NCBI GenBank assembly: GCA_937894665.1
Contig: CALAWF010000022.1
Span: 1-7,747 of the forward strand
Length of the DNA: 7,747 nucleotides
DNA from: an uncultured bacterium
GTDB lineage: Bacteria > Cyanobacteriota > Vampirovibrionia > Gastranaerophilales > Gastranaerophilaceae
Direction of reading: 5' to 3'
Under the pieces are notes generated by a model. It did no database searches, had not been told where the DNA came from, and worked only from the letters and a program-made list of their open reading frames with translations. Positions 5,181-7,747 of this stretch are shown here, piece by piece; position 1 is the first letter of the stretch, and each line of letters opens with the position of its first letter. Both the position numbers and the translations under genes were made by a program.

Positions 5181-7140
5181 AAAGGTATAATTTTTTTATA
5201 ATCTCATCTAATTCAATTTGTAATTGTTCAGTTTGTTCAATATCATTTGTTGTTAAAATTTTATCAACTAGTTTTATAATAGGTTGTTGTGCGGATTTTG
5301 GGATATTTGGAATAGGTAATTCTTCCAACGCACTTTTTAAAACTTTTAGAGATGGATAATTTTTTTGATAATAAAATTCTATTATTTTTGAATTTAAAAT
5401 TGCTAAAATATACTTTATTTCTAGGTTTTCGAACCTTGGTATTAAGATATTACAACTGTTTAGAGTCAAGGTTTTGTTGTTGTCATATGCAAAAATGAGT
5501 TTGTTTGACACAAATTTGTAGAGCAATTTTTCACTTGCTCTGTAAATTTCTGTTGGTGCAACTTGTTGAAATTTTTCAGGTTCAAAACTAATGTAATTAC
5601 GCTTTGGTAGAATTTTATACTTATTTATATCAGAACCTTTTAGGATAATTTCGTTGATTTTAGTTTTTTTATTGGAGATAAATTTTGCATTGTTTCCTGT
5701 AACTATCCCAAGAGCGAAAACTGCATTATCTTTGAGATACACGGTATTTTTCAGGTTTTTAAATTTTTGTATAATTTTGTATTCTTCATCTGTAATATCA
5801 AAACAAAAACTTTTTGGAGTGAGGTTTCTTTCTATTTTAATTTTGTATATTTTATTTGAGTTTTCTACAATCGTATTTTTTGTATAAAAATTGTTTTTAT
5901 TTTTTTTCAGTTGAAAAATTATAGATGGACAGTGAACATTATCGAAAATATTGCCAAGATATTTGATGTATTGGGTAGAAGTTTTGTTAAAAACAATCTC
6001 TCTTATCAGTTGATGAGTTTTAACATTCAAAATAACTTCCGGTAAAACAAACGAAATAATTCCATTTGTTTTAGTATTTTCTAATGCTTGTTCAAGAATT
6101 ACGTCATAAGATTCTATTGTTTTATTTTGAGTGGCGGATTTGTATTTATTTTTTAGTTCTTTTTTTTCAGATTCTTTAAAATCCACTCCCCAAGGCGGAT
6201 TACCTATAACAAAATCGAATTTTTTTGTATTATTCCACTTTAGATAATTACTTTGGGTAAAATTTGAATAAAGAATTTGTGTATCTTCTATTTTGTACTT
6301 AAGTGCCATGTTTAAACGTGTAATTTTTATACTAAGACTGTCGATGTCATTTCCAAAAATGTTATCAACTTCTATGTTTGAAGGAAGTTGAAGCAGAAAA
6401 TTACCTGTGCCGCAACATGGATCAAAGATATTTTTATTTTTGTAATTTTTGTTTATTTCAAAAACTTTTGAGATAAGATTTTTAACTGTTTTTGTTGGGG
6501 TATAATAGACCCCGTTAGCTTTTCGGCTGTTTAAGTTTCGGCAAGAAATGTATAAAAATCCCAGTAAGTCTTCATTTTTTTGATAGAAGAATTTTGTTTT
6601 GAAAATATCATTGTGTTTTTGTATAAAATCGAGTGCAAAGTTTTTGTCTTGAATTAAATCGTTAATTAGTTTGTCATATTGGGAATAAGAAATATTATTT
6701 GATAAAAACTCTTTAAGTATGTTTGTTGGAGATTTTTTTAAAAATTTTTGAGAAAAACATTGGAGCGAACATTCCGCAATGATAAGCGAAATTATGTTTT
6801 CAGATGGTTCAATGTTATTATTATCAAGGTATTCCAGTAAATTTTTTATATTTTCTATGTTTTTGTTATCTTGTGAAAGGTAGTCGCAGTATAGTTTGTT
6901 GCCGGAGATAAATTTTTTGTTGCGACGGCTTTTCAGGTTTGGATTTTTCCCGATTTGGATGTCGGATTTTAATTTTTTTATGTATTTAGAAGAAAAAATA
7001 GGAATTGGTGAAAATTCAATATCCGGTGTAATTTTTCCCAACTTAATCCAATTTTTACCCGTAGCTAAAGAAATAGACAATTCATCACAAAATTGAGCTA
7101 AAGTGTAGTTTTTTAGATTTTGTGCAGATTTGTTTTTCAT
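5179..7140 (-). CDS. N6-adenine DNA methyltransferase, TaqI/Eco57I-like, with N-terminal helix-turn-helix
   Basis: This 653-residue enzyme should transfer a methyl group from S-adenosylmethionine to adenine N6 in a specific DNA sequence. The N-terminus (YTLAQFCDELSISLATGKNW, 12-31) looks like an excisionase/MerR-type winged helix. A basic RRNKKFISGN stretch (72-81) follows, then a helical domain to about 200. The catalytic domain has motif X (GVYYTP, 210-215), SAM-binding motif I (FDPCCGTGNF, 239-248), GNDID (263-267) and the catalytic motif IV NPPW (314-317), the signature of amino-methyltransferases. Residues about 470-610 match a TaqI-like target-recognition region (LKGSDINKYKI, SEKLLYKF, YILAILNSKIIEFYY, ALEELPIP), ending in DEIIKKLYL as in type IIG enzymes. 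No nuclease motif is visible, and no restriction gene lies in the window. It may be a solitary enzyme, or its partner may lie beyond 7747. The gene is more AT-rich than dnaN or ilvE, which suggests transfer. No Shine-Dalgarno site precedes the start. Confidence 0.9.
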   Translation of the reverse strand: MKNKSAQNLKNYTLAQFCDELSISLATGKNWIKLGKITPDIEFSPIPIFSSKYIKKLKSDIQIGKNPNLKSRRNKKFISGNKLYCDYLSQDNKNIENIKNLLEYLDNNNIEPSENIISLIIAECSLQCFSQKFLKKSPTNILKEFLSNNISYSQYDKLINDLIQDKNFALDFIQKHNDIFKTKFFYQKNEDLLGFLYISCRNLNSRKANGVYYTPTKTVKNLISKVFEINKNYKNKNIFDPCCGTGNFLLQLPSNIEVDNIFGNDIDSLSIKITRLNMALKYKIEDTQILYSNFTQSNYLKWNNTKKFDFVIGNPPWGVDFKESEKKELKNKYKSATQNKTIESYDVILEQALENTKTNGIISFVLPEVILNVKTHQLIREIVFNKTSTQYIKYLGNIFDNVHCPSIIFQLKKNKNNFYTKNTIVENSNKIYKIKIERNLTPKSFCFDITDEEYKIIQKFKNLKNTVYLKDNAVFALGIVTGNNAKFISNKKTKINEIILKGSDINKYKILPKRNYISFEPEKFQQVAPTEIYRASEKLLYKFVSNKLIFAYDNNKTLTLNSCNILIPRFENLEIKYILAILNSKIIEFYYQKNYPSLKVLKSALEELPIPNIPKSAQQPIIKLVDKILTTNDIEQTEQLQIELDEIIKKLYL

Positions 7141-7147
7141 ACTAAAA

Positions 7148-7153
7148 AGTATA
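7148..7153 (-). promoter_or_regulatory. -10 box of the methyltransferase gene, predicted leaderless
   Basis: TATACT on the minus strand ends seven bases before the ATG (7138-7140). That places the expected transcription start on or next to the start codon. No good -35 box is seen, and no Shine-Dalgarno site lies between. Confidence 0.45.
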
Positions 7154-7261
7154 AATGAAAAAAGATTTTAAATTAATTATTTCACATTTCGTAAGTATTT
7201 ATAAAAAGAGTCTTTTTTATGGCAAATTCAATTATATTAACTTATTCATTTTATTTCCTCA

Positions 7262-7270
7262 TGTTATAAT
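7262..7270 (+). promoter_or_regulatory. Extended -10 promoter of the small membrane protein gene
   Basis: TGTTATAAT is a perfect extended -10 element (TGn plus TATAAT at 7265-7270). The ATG at 7277 begins six bases after it, so the expected start of transcription coincides with the start codon. There is no Shine-Dalgarno site and no clear -35 box, which an extended -10 element does not need. Confidence 0.55.
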
Positions 7271-7276
7271 TGTTGC

Positions 7277-7516
7277 ATGACATTGTATAGATATATTTCT
7301 TTGAATATTGTTTCTATAATTTCATATATAATGCTCTTATTAATAGTATTCACTTTTTATTTACAATTAAAATTTGATATATTATTTCTTACTTTAGAAC
7401 AATTTTTTTCTGTATATACATTTTTTATCTATTTATCTATAATTTTTTTAATTATTTTTTTTGGTGAGAGTTATTTAAGAAAGAAATATTTTTTTCAAAT
7501 TATAAAATTAAAATAG
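7277..7516 (+). CDS. Small membrane protein, probably frameshifted
   Basis: This is a 79-residue hydrophobic protein of unknown family. Two membrane segments are visible at about 8-30 and 36-62, followed by a basic tail (SYLRKKYFFQIIKLK) expected on the cytoplasmic side. The frame ends at 7516. If it slips back one base at the T7 run at 7489-7495, it continues for 45 more residues to a stop at 7630-7632, adding a polar linker and another long hydrophobic stretch for a total of about 118 residues. This may be a real mutation, an assembly error or programmed slippage. The start is chosen because a perfect extended -10 element ends six bases before it. Very AT-rich DNA produces hydrophobic frames by chance, so its reality is moderately uncertain. 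Position and composition fit an accessory region shared with the methyltransferase. Confidence 0.5.
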   Translation: MTLYRYISLNIVSIISYIMLLLIVFTFYLQLKFDILFLTLEQFFSVYTFFIYLSIIFLIIFFGESYLRKKYFFQIIKLK

Positions 7517-7632
7517 AAAATGATATTTTGAAAAATATATTTATAATTTTGTTTAATTTTGGTTTTTATTTTGCATTATTCAATATTGTAATATTTATTA
7601 TTGCTTTTATATTTTTATTTTTTGTTTTATAG
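7495..7632 (+). pseudogene. Out-of-frame continuation of the small membrane protein
   Basis: Read in the -1 frame from the end of the T7 run, this encodes SNYKIKIENDILKNIF, then ILFNFGFYFALFNIVIFIIA and FIFLFFVL before TAG. It is a charged linker followed by a strongly hydrophobic segment of about 30 residues, enough for one or two membrane spans. It has no start signal of its own apart from a weak TTG at 7528 with no Shine-Dalgarno site, which favours it being the broken-off end of the gene at 7277. Confidence 0.4.
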
Positions 7633-7691
7633 CAAATTTAATTATATTTGTTTGTTATTTGTCATTTTAAATCCTTTACTTTTAAATTTTT

Positions 7692-7697
7692 TATAAT
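7692..7697 (+). promoter_or_regulatory. -10 box before the edge gene
   Basis: A perfect TATAAT ends 11 bases before the ATG at 7709, predicting a leader of only about 4 to 5 bases. No matching -35 box is seen at the usual distance. Confidence 0.4.
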
Positions 7698-7708
7698 ACC
7701 ATTACTAC

Positions 7709-7747
7709 ATGAAATTTTTTAAATTAATACTTAATCTAAGAAAATAT
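7709..7747 (+). CDS. Start of an unidentified gene, cut by the window edge
   Basis: ATG 7709 opens a frame that runs to the end of the window, reading MKFFKLILNLRKY. The basic, hydrophobic start is too short to assign. A perfect -10 box lies just upstream and no Shine-Dalgarno site is present, as for the other genes in this AT-rich part. Confidence 0.35.
   Translation, partial: MKFFKLILNLRKY

Noticed and set aside
5900..6167. Two A8 tracts (5900-5907 and 6160-6167, read on the minus strand) in the methyltransferase as phase-variation switches
   Set aside because: The frame is intact, the tracts are short, and runs of this length are common in such AT-rich coding DNA. Read-level length variation would be needed to revive the idea.
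1..7747. tRNA, rRNA, CRISPR array, integrase or transposase
   Set aside because: No cloverleaf or rRNA-like segment, no regularly spaced repeats and no recombinase motifs were found by eye on either strand.

Overview
The window looks like chromosome from an AT-rich, gut-type bacterium. The best lineage guess is the Melainabacteria/Vampirovibrionia (Gastranaerophilales). It rests on the style of the prepilin (FTLAEVLITLGIIG start, DYPW end), the AT-rich low-complexity intergenic DNA and the small cysteine-cluster protein. This is recognition from memory, not a database result, and a Firmicutes-like or other AT-rich host cannot be excluded.

Layout: 1-300 is non-coding and holds a GC-richer hairpin element followed by a pyrimidine-rich repeat. 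384-1505 is dnaN (DNA polymerase sliding clamp). 1521-2189 (minus, convergent with dnaN) is a type IV prepilin-like protein. It shares a divergent, palindrome-bearing promoter region with a small XRE-type regulator at 2328-2654. 2706-3740 is a branched-chain amino acid aminotransferase (ilvE) closed by a terminator. 3922-4401 is a two-gene unit of unrecognised small proteins ending at a strong terminator. 4475-4800 is a 300-base repeat patch that carries, inverted, the same phrases as the start of the window. 4840-5082 is a small protein with five clustered cysteines, followed by two hairpins. 5179-7140 (minus) is an N6-adenine DNA methyltransferase with a TaqI-like target-recognition end and no visible nuclease partner. 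7277-7632 holds a small membrane protein that looks split by a frameshift at a T7 run, and a last start codon at 7709 opens a gene that runs off the edge.

The first half is housekeeping (replication clamp, amino acid metabolism, surface filament). From about 4.4 kb the window is repeat-rich, and from about 5.2 kb it becomes still richer in A and T and looks accessory. The most interesting pattern is in translation signals. The genes from dnaN to the cysteine protein, apart from the XRE regulator, have clear Shine-Dalgarno sites. The XRE regulator, the methyltransferase, the small membrane protein and the edge gene have none, and each has a -10 hexamer that ends only about 6 to 11 bases before its start codon, so their mRNAs are predicted to be leaderless or nearly so.
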